Assembly: GCA_031315995.1 (NCBI GenBank)
Contig: JALDRG010000002.1
Span: 1-64,000, forward strand
Origin: Nitrospira sp.
GTDB lineage: Bacteria; Nitrospirota; Nitrospiria; Nitrospirales; Nitrospiraceae
Length of the DNA: 64,000 nucleotides
Reading direction: 5' to 3'
The translations under genes and the position numbers were made by a program. Below are positions 26,871 through 36,372 of the stretch, piece by piece; the first letter of the stretch is position 1; each line of letters opens with the position of its first letter. The notes under the pieces are model-generated. The model was not told the origin of the DNA. It worked only from the letters and a program-made list of their open reading frames with translations, and searched no databases.

Positions 26871-28295
26871 ATGAACCAGTATTCCCTGTCCATCACGATC
26901 GCTGCGGGTTGGGTGGCGGCCATGCTGCTCGCTCTTCCGACCGGTGCCGACGCCGCGCCAAAGTCTGCATCCAAACCCACACCTCCCTGTGAGAGCCCCC
27001 TCAAACAGCAGCGCCCTTCCGCCAAAGCACTGGACAAGGTGCTGCAATCCCATGCACGTTGGCTGGACGACCGTGAATCTCCCGATGGCCACCGCGCCAA
27101 TCTCTGCCGGGTAGACCTTCGTCACCTTCGCCTGGTGGGAGCGAACCTTGAACGGGTCAATCTTGAAGGGGCCATCCTAAGAGGCACCAATCTGCGCACG
27201 GCAGATCTTGTGCAAGCGCACCTCAAAGGCGCCGACCTCTCTCAGGCCGTCCTCGATGACGCTAATCTTGAGGGAGCCGACCTGCGCAAGGCCTTGCTGG
27301 TCAAGGCCCATCTCAATCGCGTGGCGGCCGATGAAGCCGCGTTCTACGGAGCCGACCTTCAAGGCGCGTTTTTCCGAGAAGCGCTGTTGGAGCGTGCCCA
27401 TTTTGAGGATGCGGATCTGCGGCTTGCGGATCTCAGCAACGCGACCCTGCTCGACGGCTATTTCTACGGAGCGAATCTGTCGAAAGCCACTCTGACGGAA
27501 GCTGACTTGGCCGGAACCGACCTGCGCCGGACTGACTTGCGACAGGCCAATCTGCGCCGGGCCAATCTGCAAGGTGCCTTGTTGGACAGCGCCAACCTCG
27601 ACGGCGCCGGGCTCATCGAAGCGGATCTGGATAGCGCCTATTTGGACGACGCCTCCCTCAGGAATGCCGACCTTCACGAGGCCAACCTTCGAGGCGTGGA
27701 TCTTCGTTATGCCCAGCTTGGCGGCGCCAACCTGCAGCGGACCAATCTGGAACATGCGAACCTGGAAGGCGCGAATCTCATCAAGGCCCGGCTGGACTCC
27801 GCAACGATGACCATGACGGTCTTGTACAAAGCCAACCTGTCTGCCGCCAATCTCCACGGGGCCAGACTTTCTCATGCCGTCATCATCGGTGCGCAACTCG
27901 CGAGCGCCGATCTCCGGAAAGCCGACCTCACCGACATCTACGGTCCGAAAGCCCGCCTGTCACAGGCCCGCCTCAGCGAAGCCAATTTGGAGTCGGCCAA
28001 TCTGGTAGCCGCCGACCTGAGTCAGGCCGACATCAGCCACGCCCTCGTGGTCCAAACGAATCTGCAGGAGGCCAATCTGCGCGGGACGAATCTGAGCGCG
28101 TCGGATTTGACGGGAGCCCAACTGAACGATGCCGATCTGCACCATACCGACTTGCGAGGAGCGAACCTCAGCGGCGCACTCGGACTGGTGCAGGCACAAC
28201 TGGATACGGCCTGCCTCGATGAGGCGACCCAGATTCCATCCGACCTGAAGCGACCGAAGCCTTGTTCGCAACATCAGCCGCGGCACCGACGATGA
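26871..28295 (+). CDS. Exported pentapeptide-repeat protein
   Basis: A 474-residue protein. The ATG at 26871 has a strong AAGGAGG and gives a signal peptide ending near ADAAP. From about residue 75 to 455 it consists of A(D/N)Lxx pentapeptides (ANLERVNLEGAILRGTNLRT and so on), which build a right-handed four-sided beta helix. Short non-repeat breaks occur near residue 155 and near 350 (DIYGPKARLSQA). Most such proteins are cytoplasmic or lack a known role; this one is exported. A small hypothetical gene follows 21 bases later and is probably in the same operon. Confidence 0.88.
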   Translation: MNQYSLSITIAAGWVAAMLLALPTGADAAPKSASKPTPPCESPLKQQRPSAKALDKVLQSHARWLDDRESPDGHRANLCRVDLRHLRLVGANLERVNLEGAILRGTNLRTADLVQAHLKGADLSQAVLDDANLEGADLRKALLVKAHLNRVAADEAAFYGADLQGAFFREALLERAHFEDADLRLADLSNATLLDGYFYGANLSKATLTEADLAGTDLRRTDLRQANLRRANLQGALLDSANLDGAGLIEADLDSAYLDDASLRNADLHEANLRGVDLRYAQLGGANLQRTNLEHANLEGANLIKARLDSATMTMTVLYKANLSAANLHGARLSHAVIIGAQLASADLRKADLTDIYGPKARLSQARLSEANLESANLVAADLSQADISHALVVQTNLQEANLRGTNLSASDLTGAQLNDADLHHTDLRGANLSGALGLVQAQLDTACLDEATQIPSDLKRPKPCSQHQPRHRR

Positions 28296-28316
28296 CATGC
28301 CGCAGGAACGCACCAC

Positions 28317-28844
28317 ATGAAGCGGCATCATAGACCCCTCCTGCTCATTGCCGGGCTGGCGGCGATCGCCGCCGTAATGTCTCTTGTCTGGTGCCCGCCG
28401 GCCGCCTGCCGTATCCTCAATATCCAGACCTATACCATTTCGAGTCTGGATGACTATCGTCAATTCCTACTCGACGAAGCGGCGTTTACTGCGTTGCACC
28501 ATGTCCGAGCAGTACGCATGAATTGTTCGGACCTGCGCGAGGCTGTCGTGACCGCGCTGAACACTGATCGACTGATGTTGGGGGCCAGCAAGCCGAATGG
28601 CTTCACATTTGAGAGCGCCCCATCTGGCCCCGTCCAAGCTTGGCAGCAGGGCCGACTGTTGCATCTGTCGACGTCTGAGCATCACCAGGAATTCGACTCC
28701 TGGGCGATGAGAGTTCGAGAGCGCCTGACCGACCGCATCCCACATGACCTCTCCTTCCTGACGCGATTGTTCGGTGGCGTGATTCTTCATGCTCAGAAGA
28801 GGGCGATTCCCATCGTCCTCTTTTCCGACCAGCCCTGCGACTAG
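28317..28844 (+). CDS. Hypothetical exported or membrane-anchored protein
   Basis: A 175-residue protein with an N-terminal hydrophobic segment (LLLIAGLAAIAAVMSLVW). The mature part has no repeats; it contains LREAVVTALNTDRLML and a C-terminal ARG-rich helix before FGGVILHAQKRAIPIVLFS. I do not recognise a family. It lies 21 bases after the pentapeptide-repeat gene. CAGGAA precedes the start. It may act with that protein, but this is only positional. Confidence 0.65.
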   Translation: MKRHHRPLLLIAGLAAIAAVMSLVWCPPAACRILNIQTYTISSLDDYRQFLLDEAAFTALHHVRAVRMNCSDLREAVVTALNTDRLMLGASKPNGFTFESAPSGPVQAWQQGRLLHLSTSEHHQEFDSWAMRVRERLTDRIPHDLSFLTRLFGGVILHAQKRAIPIVLFSDQPCD

Positions 28845-28997
28845 GGCCGGTGCGAATCTCTGCCTGCGCATCGTCCCACGCTTGTATGTCGATCGCGCCC
28901 CATAGTAGATCAATGGTTCTATCTATTGAGTCAGGACGGGCACGGCACATGAAAATCCTTCATGGGCTTGGCCGACCCTCCATGTGAGGACCCGGTG

Positions 28998-29333
28998 ATG
29001 TCATTCGCCCTATCGATCAGTCTTTTCGTCATCGCCGGACTGTGTGAAATCGGCGGCGGCTATCTCGTCTGGCTATGGTTCCGTGAAGGGAGGCCGTTCG
29101 GATATGCGATGGCTGGAGCAGCCCTCTTGATACTCTACGGCGTCATTCCCACGTTACAACCCACGCATTTCGGACGGGTGTACGCAGCCTATGGCGGGAT
29201 GTTCATCATCCTGTCACTGCTGTGGGGATGGGGCGCGGACGGGACCAAGCCGGACGCGTTCGATCTGGTCGGGGCGGTCATCTGCCTTATCGGCATGGCC
29301 GTCATCATGTATGTCCCTCGTCATTCCATCTGA
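28998..29333 (+). CDS. ynfA: UPF0060 (YnfA) membrane protein
   Basis: A 111-residue inner-membrane protein with four helices. The diagnostic segments are [35 protein letters not shown] and [20 protein letters not shown]. These match YnfA, a small family related to the SMR multidrug exporters in size and topology. I start at the ATG at 28998, where the family sequence begins, although the frame is open from 28962. Transport substrate is unsettled for the family. Confidence 0.93.
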   Translation: MSFALSISLFVIAGLCEIGGGYLVWLWFREGRPFGYAMAGAALLILYGVIPTLQPTHFGRVYAAYGGMFIILSLLWGWGADGTKPDAFDLVGAVICLIGMAVIMYVPRHSI

Positions 29334-29363
29334 GTACCCGTCAGGGCATCCTTGCACGTGTTC

Positions 29364-30569
29364 ATGCCACACCGATCTTCACAGACCTCTCTCCGCCGGT
29401 TGCCGCCCGGCATCTGGGTACTGGGTTTTGTCAGCCTGTTGATGGACATTTCGTCGGAAATGATCCACAGCCTCCTGCCCTTGTTCATGGTCACGACGCT
29501 CGGGGCCGGTACGATCGCGGTTGGCCTCGTTGAAGGTCTGGCCGAGTCTCTAGCCTTGGTCGTCAAAGTCTTTTCCGGGACGTTCAGCGATTATCTCGGA
29601 AAACGGAAAGGCCTGGCGTTGGCGGGGTACGCCTTGGGCGCGCTGACCAAACCCTTCTTCGCAATGGCCCCGGACATCGGCACCCTGTTGACCGCCCGTT
29701 TGCTGGATCGGGTCGGCAAAGGCGTGCGAGGCGCGCCGCGCGATGCCTTGGTAGCGGACATCGCGCCGCCGGCGCTCCGCGGCGCCGCATTTGGTCTGCG
29801 ACAATCACTCGATACGGTGGGGGCGTTCCTTGGACCCTTGCTCGCGGTAGGATTGATGCTGCTCTGGGCGGACGACTACCGCGCTGTCTTCTGGGTGGCC
29901 GTCATCCCTGGCCTGATGGCCGTCGCGCTCCTGCTGGTCGGCGTCCGGGAGCCTGCTTCCCACCAGCCTACAGTCAGGACGAATCCGATCCGCCGAGAGA
30001 ATTTCTCACGTCTTGAATCGACCTATTGGTGGGTGGTGGGGATCGGCTCCGTCTTCACCCTGGCTCGGTTCAGCGAAGCGTTTCTCGTCCTGCGTGCACA
30101 ACAAAGCGGTATTCCAGTCGCCTTTATTCCTCTCGTCATGGTGGCCATGAACCTCGTGTATGCGTCCTCCGCCTATCCGTTCGGCAAACTTTCAGACCGA
30201 ATGAGCCACACCAAGCTTCTCACCCTCGGCCTGACGGTACTGATTGCGGCGGATCTGCTGTTGGCCATGGACGAGCACTGGGGATTGCTCATGCTGGGCG
30301 TCGCCCTCTGGGGTGTTCACATGGGGATGACGCAAGGCCTGCTGGCAACCATGGTGGCGGACCACGCACCAGCCGATCTGCGAGGAACGGCCTTCGGCTG
30401 CTTCAACTTGGCTTGTGGGTTCGCGATGCTCATGGCGAGCGTCCTGGCGGGATTCTTGTGGGATCGACTCGGCGCGGCGTTCACGTTCTCTGCAGGAGCG
30501 CTGTTTTGTATCATCGCGATCGTCGGAACCCTATCTTCTCCCCTGGCACGAACCCGAGGCGCCGGCTAA
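29364..30569 (+). CDS. Major facilitator superfamily transporter
   Basis: A 401-residue inner-membrane carrier with about 12 helices. Signature A is in FSDYLGKRKGLALAGYALGA (loop 2-3) and a second copy is in YPFGKLSDRMSHTKLL. LLDRVGKGVRGAPRDALVAD is characteristic of a bacterial MFS branch often annotated as MFS permease of unknown substrate. A TTG (29352) is also in frame; I use the ATG at 29364. The convergent CBS gene ends 108 bases downstream. Substrate is unknown. Confidence 0.87.
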   Translation: MPHRSSQTSLRRLPPGIWVLGFVSLLMDISSEMIHSLLPLFMVTTLGAGTIAVGLVEGLAESLALVVKVFSGTFSDYLGKRKGLALAGYALGALTKPFFAMAPDIGTLLTARLLDRVGKGVRGAPRDALVADIAPPALRGAAFGLRQSLDTVGAFLGPLLAVGLMLLWADDYRAVFWVAVIPGLMAVALLLVGVREPASHQPTVRTNPIRRENFSRLESTYWWVVGIGSVFTLARFSEAFLVLRAQQSGIPVAFIPLVMVAMNLVYASSAYPFGKLSDRMSHTKLLTLGLTVLIAADLLLAMDEHWGLLMLGVALWGVHMGMTQGLLATMVADHAPADLRGTAFGCFNLACGFAMLMASVLAGFLWDRLGAAFTFSAGALFCIIAIVGTLSSPLARTRGAG

Positions 30570-30676
30570 GGAACGGATCATCCCACTTTCCCGCCTTCGG
30601 GACAGTGCCGAGACGGAGTTTCGGCCGCCAAGCCCCGATGCGCGTGGAGCCAATCAGAGAAGTGCCCGGCTTGGGA

Positions 30677-31111
30677 CTATGACCAGTACTCCGACGCTTT
30701 CATATAGCCGTGCAACAAATCCCGCCTCGCCACGATCCCGACGAGTTGCTTGTCTCGCACCACGGGCAAGCGCGTCACGTACCGGTCCTGGAACAGGTTC
30801 GCGACCTCTTCAAGCGTCATGTTTTCCCGAGCCGTCAACGGCTGGGTCGTCATAATTTCCGAGGCCAGCACCTTGCGCAAATCCCGCCCTTCGATCATGG
30901 CCTGCAGAAGATCGTATTCCGTCACCAAGCCGACCAGCGTTCCGTCCTCTCCGAGCACCGGCAACCCGCCGAAATGTTGTTTCGTCATCAGCCGCCCGAT
31001 CGTGAGCGCATCCGTCCGCGCCGTGCAGGTAAACAACGCATCCTGCATCAGCTGCCCTACCGTCAGCGTTTTTGGATCACAGGCGTGAGTGAGCGAGTCG
31101 ATGTGCCGCAT
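30677..31111 (-). CDS. CBS-domain pair protein (copy 1)
   Basis: A 144-residue cytoplasmic protein made of two CBS motifs that together form one Bateman module. The start at 31111 has GAGAGGGGACC upstream. Motifs: QLMQDALFTCT...GLPVLGEDGTLVGLVTEYDL and IMTTQPLTARENMTLEEVAN...RLPVVRDKQLVGIVARRDLL. It is a paralogue of 49387-49824, sharing the opening ACDPKTL and the same layout. CBS pairs bind adenosyl nucleotides such as AMP, ATP or SAM. It sits 46 bases after another CBS gene. Confidence 0.9.
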   Translation of the reverse strand: MRHIDSLTHACDPKTLTVGQLMQDALFTCTARTDALTIGRLMTKQHFGGLPVLGEDGTLVGLVTEYDLLQAMIEGRDLRKVLASEIMTTQPLTARENMTLEEVANLFQDRYVTRLPVVRDKQLVGIVARRDLLHGYMKASEYWS

Positions 31112-31157
31112 CCGTGGTCCCCTCTCTTCAACCGTCTCAGGTCGGTTCACGCAGGCC

Positions 31158-31622
31158 TTACGGCCGCCGCCTCACAGCCGGCCGAAGCGCGGCCCGCACC
31201 ACGTCACGACGCGTGACCACACCCACGAGCCGATTGTCCGCGTTCACGACCGGCACCGACATGAGATCACTCTCCGTCAGTACATGCACCAGGGTAGACA
31301 GCGTGGTTTCCGGCGGCACCGAGTAGGGGTTTTCGCTCATTAGATCTTTCGCCGTCCGGGCACTCCACGCCTGCCCCTCATCGAGCGCCAACAACAGATC
31401 ATGTTCACTCACGACCCCCGTGAGCTGTTTCGCCTTGTCCACGACCGGCACCACGCCGCCCTCTTTCAGAAACAACGCCGCCACGCGGTCGCCTTTCATG
31501 TCGAGACGCACCGAGTGGACGCGTGTGTTCACGATGTCGCCGACCGTGAGGTCCTCGAATGTCACGTGCTTGCGCCCTGCGCCAGCCGGTCGTCTCGCCG
31601 GGACCTTGCGTGTATTCGCCAT
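31158..31622 (-). CDS. CBS-domain pair protein
   Basis: A 154-residue protein. The ATG at 31622 has GGAGGAGGG upstream. A basic N-terminus (NTRKVPARRPAGAGRKHVTF) precedes two CBS motifs: VHSVRLDMKGDRVAAL...VVPVVDKAKQLTGVVSEHDLL and MSENPYSVPPETTLSTL...SVPVVNADNRLVGVVTRRDVV. It is first of two consecutive CBS genes on the minus strand. As with other stand-alone Bateman modules, it probably senses adenylate or regulates a partner. Confidence 0.9.
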   Translation of the reverse strand: MANTRKVPARRPAGAGRKHVTFEDLTVGDIVNTRVHSVRLDMKGDRVAALFLKEGGVVPVVDKAKQLTGVVSEHDLLLALDEGQAWSARTAKDLMSENPYSVPPETTLSTLVHVLTESDLMSVPVVNADNRLVGVVTRRDVVRAALRPAVRRRP

Positions 31623-31668
31623 ACACCCTCCTCCTTCTCGATACAGGCCCTTCGCGCGCCGGCCACAC

Positions 31669-32265
31669 TTACTCTGCCTGAACAGACAGGGCGGGACTCC
31701 GGTCCTCGGCCCAACGAACATGCTGGGTGGTCACCTGCCCTCGCCTGACCTTGATCCCTCGCACCTGTTGAATGTGACCGCCCAACGTAGCTTCCACGTC
31801 ATACGTACCATCGGGCAGATCGATAAAGAGCCAGGGGCCTATGACCTGCTCTTGAGGCACCGTCAATACCGTCGCGCCGTCGCTGTTCCTGATCACCACC
31901 CCTGCACCCACGACAAAAGGCTTCCCGCCCGCCGTAAACACCAGCTTCAGCGAAAACGCAGGATACACCGCCTCCCGCTCGGCCTGGCCGATGCCGGCAC
32001 TGAAGTATGGGATATTCCCACCCCGGTACAGCGGGATGATGTCTTTCTGCGGACCGATCTCGGTGGGAATCACCAGTTCGATCGCGTCGCCGCCTGGAGT
32101 CATACGCGTCAGGACTTCCGCGGAGATCGGCTCTGTCCAGACCAGCACCGGACTCGCCCCCACGATCCCCATCAACATGCCCCCGAACAGGACACGGAAT
32201 AAGTCCGCCGGCGGATTGCGCAACCATCGAGTGTTTCCCCAGCCCGCGAGGCCTCTCTGCAACAT
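31669..32265 (-). CDS. Exported protein with a beta-sandwich, function unknown
   Basis: A 198-residue protein with GGAGG nine bases before the ATG. A basic start and hydrophobic helix (LFGGMLMGIVGASPVLVW) suggest export or anchoring. The C-terminal part (FIDLPDGTYDVEATLGGHIQQVRGI) has the G-T-Y-x-V-x-A pattern of carboxypeptidase-regulatory-like beta sandwiches. The middle segment DIIPLYRGGNIPYFSAGIGQAERE is not recognised. It ends 46 bases before the CBS gene start region and may be first in that operon. Confidence 0.7.
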   Translation of the reverse strand: MLQRGLAGWGNTRWLRNPPADLFRVLFGGMLMGIVGASPVLVWTEPISAEVLTRMTPGGDAIELVIPTEIGPQKDIIPLYRGGNIPYFSAGIGQAEREAVYPAFSLKLVFTAGGKPFVVGAGVVIRNSDGATVLTVPQEQVIGPWLFIDLPDGTYDVEATLGGHIQQVRGIKVRRGQVTTQHVRWAEDRSPALSVQAE

Positions 32266-32583
32266 TGTGGCGTTCCTCCTGTAGACAGTCTCCTACACAC
32301 GCAATCGTGATGCCTGAGCATCGACGGATCCGCCGACCTACACAAGCGCGGGATCCACTCAGCCATCCCCCTTCCAGTTTGCCCTCCGACTGATGACAAT
32401 TACCCCAACCTGATGCCGGACACTGCTGCAAAACGCCGCACCTCTAAGGACGGTGGGAATCGGCTGTGTCCGCCAACCGTCTGTCATCGCATAGAATCGA
32501 CGACCCGCTATTGGAGAGCGCACAGGCATATCCGATGCAGACCCTATTCCAGTGCGGAACATGACCCACCAGGAGAACCCTAT
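32266..32583. other. 318-bp divergent intergenic region, no gene seen
   Basis: The region separates the minus-strand exported-protein gene from the plus-strand universal stress gene. It therefore must hold at least two divergent promoters, but I see no convincing -35/-10 pair. No supported open frame is present. Confidence 0.5.
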
Positions 32584-33489
32584 ATGAAGATGATGATCGC
32601 GGTAGATGGATCGGAGTTCGCGGAGTGGAGCGTGCAGATGCTTGAAGCTGTCGCAAGCCGCCCTCCCGACTCCGTGACATTGGTCCACGTCGTGGACAGC
32701 GCGTCGCTGAAATCCTCCGCGCGCAAACATGCGGCCCTCTCCAAACAGGCCATTGCCGCCATGACGAAAGCCGGCGATCACATTTTACGCCGTTTCGAAG
32801 GCCTGGCAAAAATTGCATTGAAGCAGGCCGCCACAAAACCCCGCACCGCCATCGACACGATCCTCGCCCATGGCCGCGTGGCCGATACCGTCACGAAGCT
32901 GGCCAAACAGAAGAAAGCCGACCTGCTCGTTCTCGGTTCTCGTGGCCTCAGCGATGCAGAGCATTACCTCCTGGGCAGTGTGTCCCGTAAAGTCAGTGCG
33001 TTGGCTTCCTGCCCGGTGCTGGTTGTGAAGCGGCCGCTCACGACGCTCTCCCACGTGCTCTTTGCGGCCGACGCTTCACGACACACCCAAGGCGCCGGTC
33101 GGTTTCTCTGCGAGCGGTTGCTTCCGGAATCCGCGCACGTCACGGTGTTGTCCGTCGTCCAACCGGCCATGACGGAATTGGCGGCGAAGTATCTCTCGAA
33201 GGATCAACTGGAACAGATCTCGGCTCCGAAACGCCAGGCCGCCGAACAGCTGGTGGAAAAACTGCGCGGTCGGTTTCTAGCCGAAGGCTATGCCGTCACG
33301 ACACAGATTCGAATCGATCATGTGACCGACACGATCCTCCGACAGGCCACCTCAAGCAAGGCGGATCTGCTCGTGGCCGGCTCACGAGGCTTGACGGGAT
33401 CCGAACGGCTTGAGTGGGGCAGCGTGTCAGAAACGCTGCTGAAGTACGCCCCCTGTTCGGTGCTCATCGTACGAGGATGGCGTGCCTGA
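32584..33489 (+). CDS. Tandem universal stress protein (two UspA domains)
   Basis: A 301-residue cytoplasmic protein. The ATG at 32584 has AGGAGAA upstream. Domain 1 (MKMMIAVDGSEFAEW) ends with GSRGLSDAEHYLLGSVSRK. Domain 2 (SHVLFAADASRHTQGA) ends with GSRGLTGSERLEWGSVSET. Both show the ATP-binding G-x2-G-x9-G-S pattern, although Glu-Trp replaces the usual Leu-Leu in the second. Its last 8 bases overlap the start of a P-type ATPase gene, so the two are co-translated. Pairing of UspA with ion pumps suggests regulation of the pump by ATP level or stress. Confidence 0.92.
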   Translation: MKMMIAVDGSEFAEWSVQMLEAVASRPPDSVTLVHVVDSASLKSSARKHAALSKQAIAAMTKAGDHILRRFEGLAKIALKQAATKPRTAIDTILAHGRVADTVTKLAKQKKADLLVLGSRGLSDAEHYLLGSVSRKVSALASCPVLVVKRPLTTLSHVLFAADASRHTQGAGRFLCERLLPESAHVTVLSVVQPAMTELAAKYLSKDQLEQISAPKRQAAEQLVEKLRGRFLAEGYAVTTQIRIDHVTDTILRQATSSKADLLVAGSRGLTGSERLEWGSVSETLLKYAPCSVLIVRGWRA

Positions 33490-36280
33490 ACTGACTGCCT
33501 TAGAGATCTGTCGTCTGGCACCCGAACAGGTGTATCGCGCACTCGCCACCACACCGCAAGGGCTCTCTTCTGACGACGTGCGACGGCGAACCCTCCGGTA
33601 CGGACCGAATAGTCTGCAGGCGTTGCGCGGGCTGCCGCTCATCAGCCGGTTTGCGCGTCAATTCACGCACTTTCTGGCGCTCCTGCTGTGGGTTGCCGCA
33701 GGCTTGGCCTTCCTCGCCGACACCCTCCACCCCGGCGAAGGCATGGCGACGTTGGGGTGGGCCATCCTCGGCGTGATTCTCATCAACGCCATCTTCGCCT
33801 TCCTGCAGGAATACAAGGCTGAACGCGCGGTTCAAGCCTTGCGCGGCATGCTGCCGGCCAAGGCTTGGGTCCTTCGCGACGGGCAACAGCAACAGATCGC
33901 CCGTAGCGAACTGGTGCCGGGCGATGTGCTCGTACTGGAAGAGGGCGAACAGATTCCCGCCGATGCGAGACTCACCGAAGCCGTCGGCATGCGCGTCGAC
34001 AACTCCTCGCTCACCGGCGAATCGAAACCGCAACGTCGTTCAACGGAACCCATCACGAGCGGCCATCCGCTCGACATCGCAAATCTGACCTTTGCCGGGA
34101 CCACGGTCCTTTCCGGTCATGGCCAGGGGGTGGTCTTTGCCACCGGCCTCAACACCGAGTTCGGGAAAATCGCGCATCTGACCACGAGGGTCCAGACAGG
34201 TTTGAGCCCGCTCCAACGGGAAATCGTGAAGGTCACACACGTCGTCGCCGGGCTCTCGCTCCTGATGGGTCTGATCTTCTTCAGCATCGGCGTCGGCATG
34301 GGATTGGGGTTCTGGACCAGCGCAATTTTCGGGATCGGCATCATCGTGGCCAACGTGCCCGAAGGACTCCTGCCGACCGTCACCCTCGCCCTCGCGATGG
34401 GCAGCCAACGCATGGCCACACGCAAGGCGCTCATCAAGCACCTTGCCTCCGTCGAAACGCTGGGGTGCACCACCGTGATCTGTACCGACAAGACCGGGAC
34501 GCTGACGGAAAACCGGATGCGGCTTGATAAGTTGTATGTGGACGACCTCGTCGTGGAATCCCGCGAGGGCTGCTTGTTCACGAAGAACCGACTCATTTCC
34601 GCCGCGGAAGCCGAACGCTGGCGCACCCTCTTCGACGCGATGATCCATTGCAGCAACGCCAAACGCGTACGTCGTCCCGACGGCCGCAGCCAGACCACCG
34701 GCGATCCCACCGAAACGGCGCTGTTGGAGTTTGCCGCGGACCACGGGCTGCTCCATCGACCGCCTCTGCGGCGCATGGGCGAATTACCCTTCGATGCGGA
34801 TCGGAAACGGATGACGACGCTCCACTGGAACGAGGGCCGATTGCTCGCTTTCACCAAAGGTGCACCGGAATCAGTGCTGCCGCTGTGTACCATGCAGCAA
34901 GGGTCATCGACACCGTCGGTGCTCACCGTGGACGGGCGCAAAAAGATCCTCGCCCAGAGTCAAGCCTTCGCCCAGCAGGCGTACCGCGTGCTCGCCGTGG
35001 CCATGCGCGACGTGGAGCGCGACGTAGACCAATTGGAGGCCGAGACCATCGAACAGAAACTGACGTTTCTCGGCCTGGTGGCCATGATGGATCCGCCGCA
35101 CCGTGAGGTGCCGGACGCAATCCAACAATGCCGGCGGGCCGGCGTCCGTGTCGTCATGATTACCGGCGACCATCCTCTCACAGCCCTGGCCATCGCGCGC
35201 AAGATCGGGCTGGCTCCGGAAACCGTGCCCACGTCACCGGGTCGTTTCGTGCCGGTGATCGAGGGCGCACAACTCGACGGCTTCGACGACGAGCAGCTGC
35301 GTCAACTGCTCACTCCGACTTCTCCGGGGGAACCGGATCCGATCTTCGCCCGCATGGCGCCACGGCATAAAATGCGTCTCGTCTCGGTGCTTAAGGACAT
35401 GGGCGAAGTCGTCGCCGTGACCGGCGACGGGGTGAACGATGCGCCCGCCTTGAAAATGGCCGACATCGGCATCGCCATGGGACTGGCCGGCACCGACGTC
35501 GTCAAAGAAACCGCCTCCATGGTTCTCCTCGACGATAACTTTGCGACCATCGTCCACGCCATTGAAGAAGGCCGAGCCGTCTATACCAATATTCGCAAGT
35601 TCCTCACATATGTGTTGGCCAGCAACGTCCCCCAGATCGTACCGTACCTGGGATTCGGGCTCGCGTCGATGCCGCTCGCCCTCACGGTACCGCAAATCCT
35701 GGCCATCGATCTGGGGACGGACATGGTCCCGGCGCTGGCACTGGCGGCCGAACGGCCTCAAGGCAGTATCATGGACGAGCCGCCACGACCACGAACCGCA
35801 CGACTCCTCAGTCGGGAGGTCCTCCTGCGAGCCTATGGCTTTCTGGGATTGATCGAAGCCGGCATTGCGATGGGGGGATTTTTTCTCTATTTATTCCACC
35901 AAGGCTGGACCTGGGGAACTCCGCTCGACTGGAGTACTCCGCTCTATCAGGAAGCCACCACCGTCACCTTTGCCGGTATCGTGGCAGCCCAAGTCGCGAA
36001 TGTCTTTGCCTGCCGGTCCGACCGGATCTCGGCTTTCCGGCTCGGCTGGTTCAGCAATCCCCTCATCCTGCTGGGAGTCGCCGTTGAATTGACCCTCCTG
36101 TTCATCATGACCTACAGTCCGTTGGGCCACCGGATTGTGGGCACCGCCTCACTCCCCGCCTGGATCTTCGGGCCGCTGGTCCTCGGAGCCGCCGGTTTGC
36201 TCCTGGCAGACGAACTTCAGAAGCTCATCCGCGGGCGAATGAGCACGCAACCATTATCCGTCGCAAGCCGAGGAGCGTGA
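33482..36280 (+). CDS. P-type ATPase, type IIC (Na,K-ATPase-like)
   Basis: A 932-residue pump, GTG start with GAGG six bases upstream. Core motifs: LTGES, DKTGTLTENR with Asp336, KGAPES, TGDHPLTA and GDGVNDAP. M4 reads VANVPEGLLPTVT (Glu294) and M6 reads IDLGTDMVPALALA (Asp743, Asp747), matching Na,K- and H,K-ATPase alpha subunits rather than SERCA. In M5 the sequence is ASNVPQIVPYLGF: the usual N-x-x-E becomes Asn715-x-x-Gln718, so one ion-site acid is lost. No beta-subunit gene is visible. Ion specificity, probably Na+ or K+, cannot be fixed from sequence. Confidence 0.92.
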   Translation: MPELTALEICRLAPEQVYRALATTPQGLSSDDVRRRTLRYGPNSLQALRGLPLISRFARQFTHFLALLLWVAAGLAFLADTLHPGEGMATLGWAILGVILINAIFAFLQEYKAERAVQALRGMLPAKAWVLRDGQQQQIARSELVPGDVLVLEEGEQIPADARLTEAVGMRVDNSSLTGESKPQRRSTEPITSGHPLDIANLTFAGTTVLSGHGQGVVFATGLNTEFGKIAHLTTRVQTGLSPLQREIVKVTHVVAGLSLLMGLIFFSIGVGMGLGFWTSAIFGIGIIVANVPEGLLPTVTLALAMGSQRMATRKALIKHLASVETLGCTTVICTDKTGTLTENRMRLDKLYVDDLVVESREGCLFTKNRLISAAEAERWRTLFDAMIHCSNAKRVRRPDGRSQTTGDPTETALLEFAADHGLLHRPPLRRMGELPFDADRKRMTTLHWNEGRLLAFTKGAPESVLPLCTMQQGSSTPSVLTVDGRKKILAQSQAFAQQAYRVLAVAMRDVERDVDQLEAETIEQKLTFLGLVAMMDPPHREVPDAIQQCRRAGVRVVMITGDHPLTALAIARKIGLAPETVPTSPGRFVPVIEGAQLDGFDDEQLRQLLTPTSPGEPDPIFARMAPRHKMRLVSVLKDMGEVVAVTGDGVNDAPALKMADIGIAMGLAGTDVVKETASMVLLDDNFATIVHAIEEGRAVYTNIRKFLTYVLASNVPQIVPYLGFGLASMPLALTVPQILAIDLGTDMVPALALAAERPQGSIMDEPPRPRTARLLSREVLLRAYGFLGLIEAGIAMGGFFLYLFHQGWTWGTPLDWSTPLYQEATTVTFAGIVAAQVANVFACRSDRISAFRLGWFSNPLILLGVAVELTLLFIMTYSPLGHRIVGTASLPAWIFGPLVLGAAGLLLADELQKLIRGRMSTQPLSVASRGA

Positions 36281-36372
36281 AGTAGGCCTGGATTGATGGC
36301 GATGAGTGAGCGACAATCAGGAATGTGCGCGAGAAGACCGCACGCACCTCATGATGAAAAAAAGGAGCGCCT

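Noticed and set aside
26810..28463. Long minus-strand frames opposite the pentapeptide-repeat gene
   Set aside because: They arise from the repeat periodicity of the plus-strand gene.
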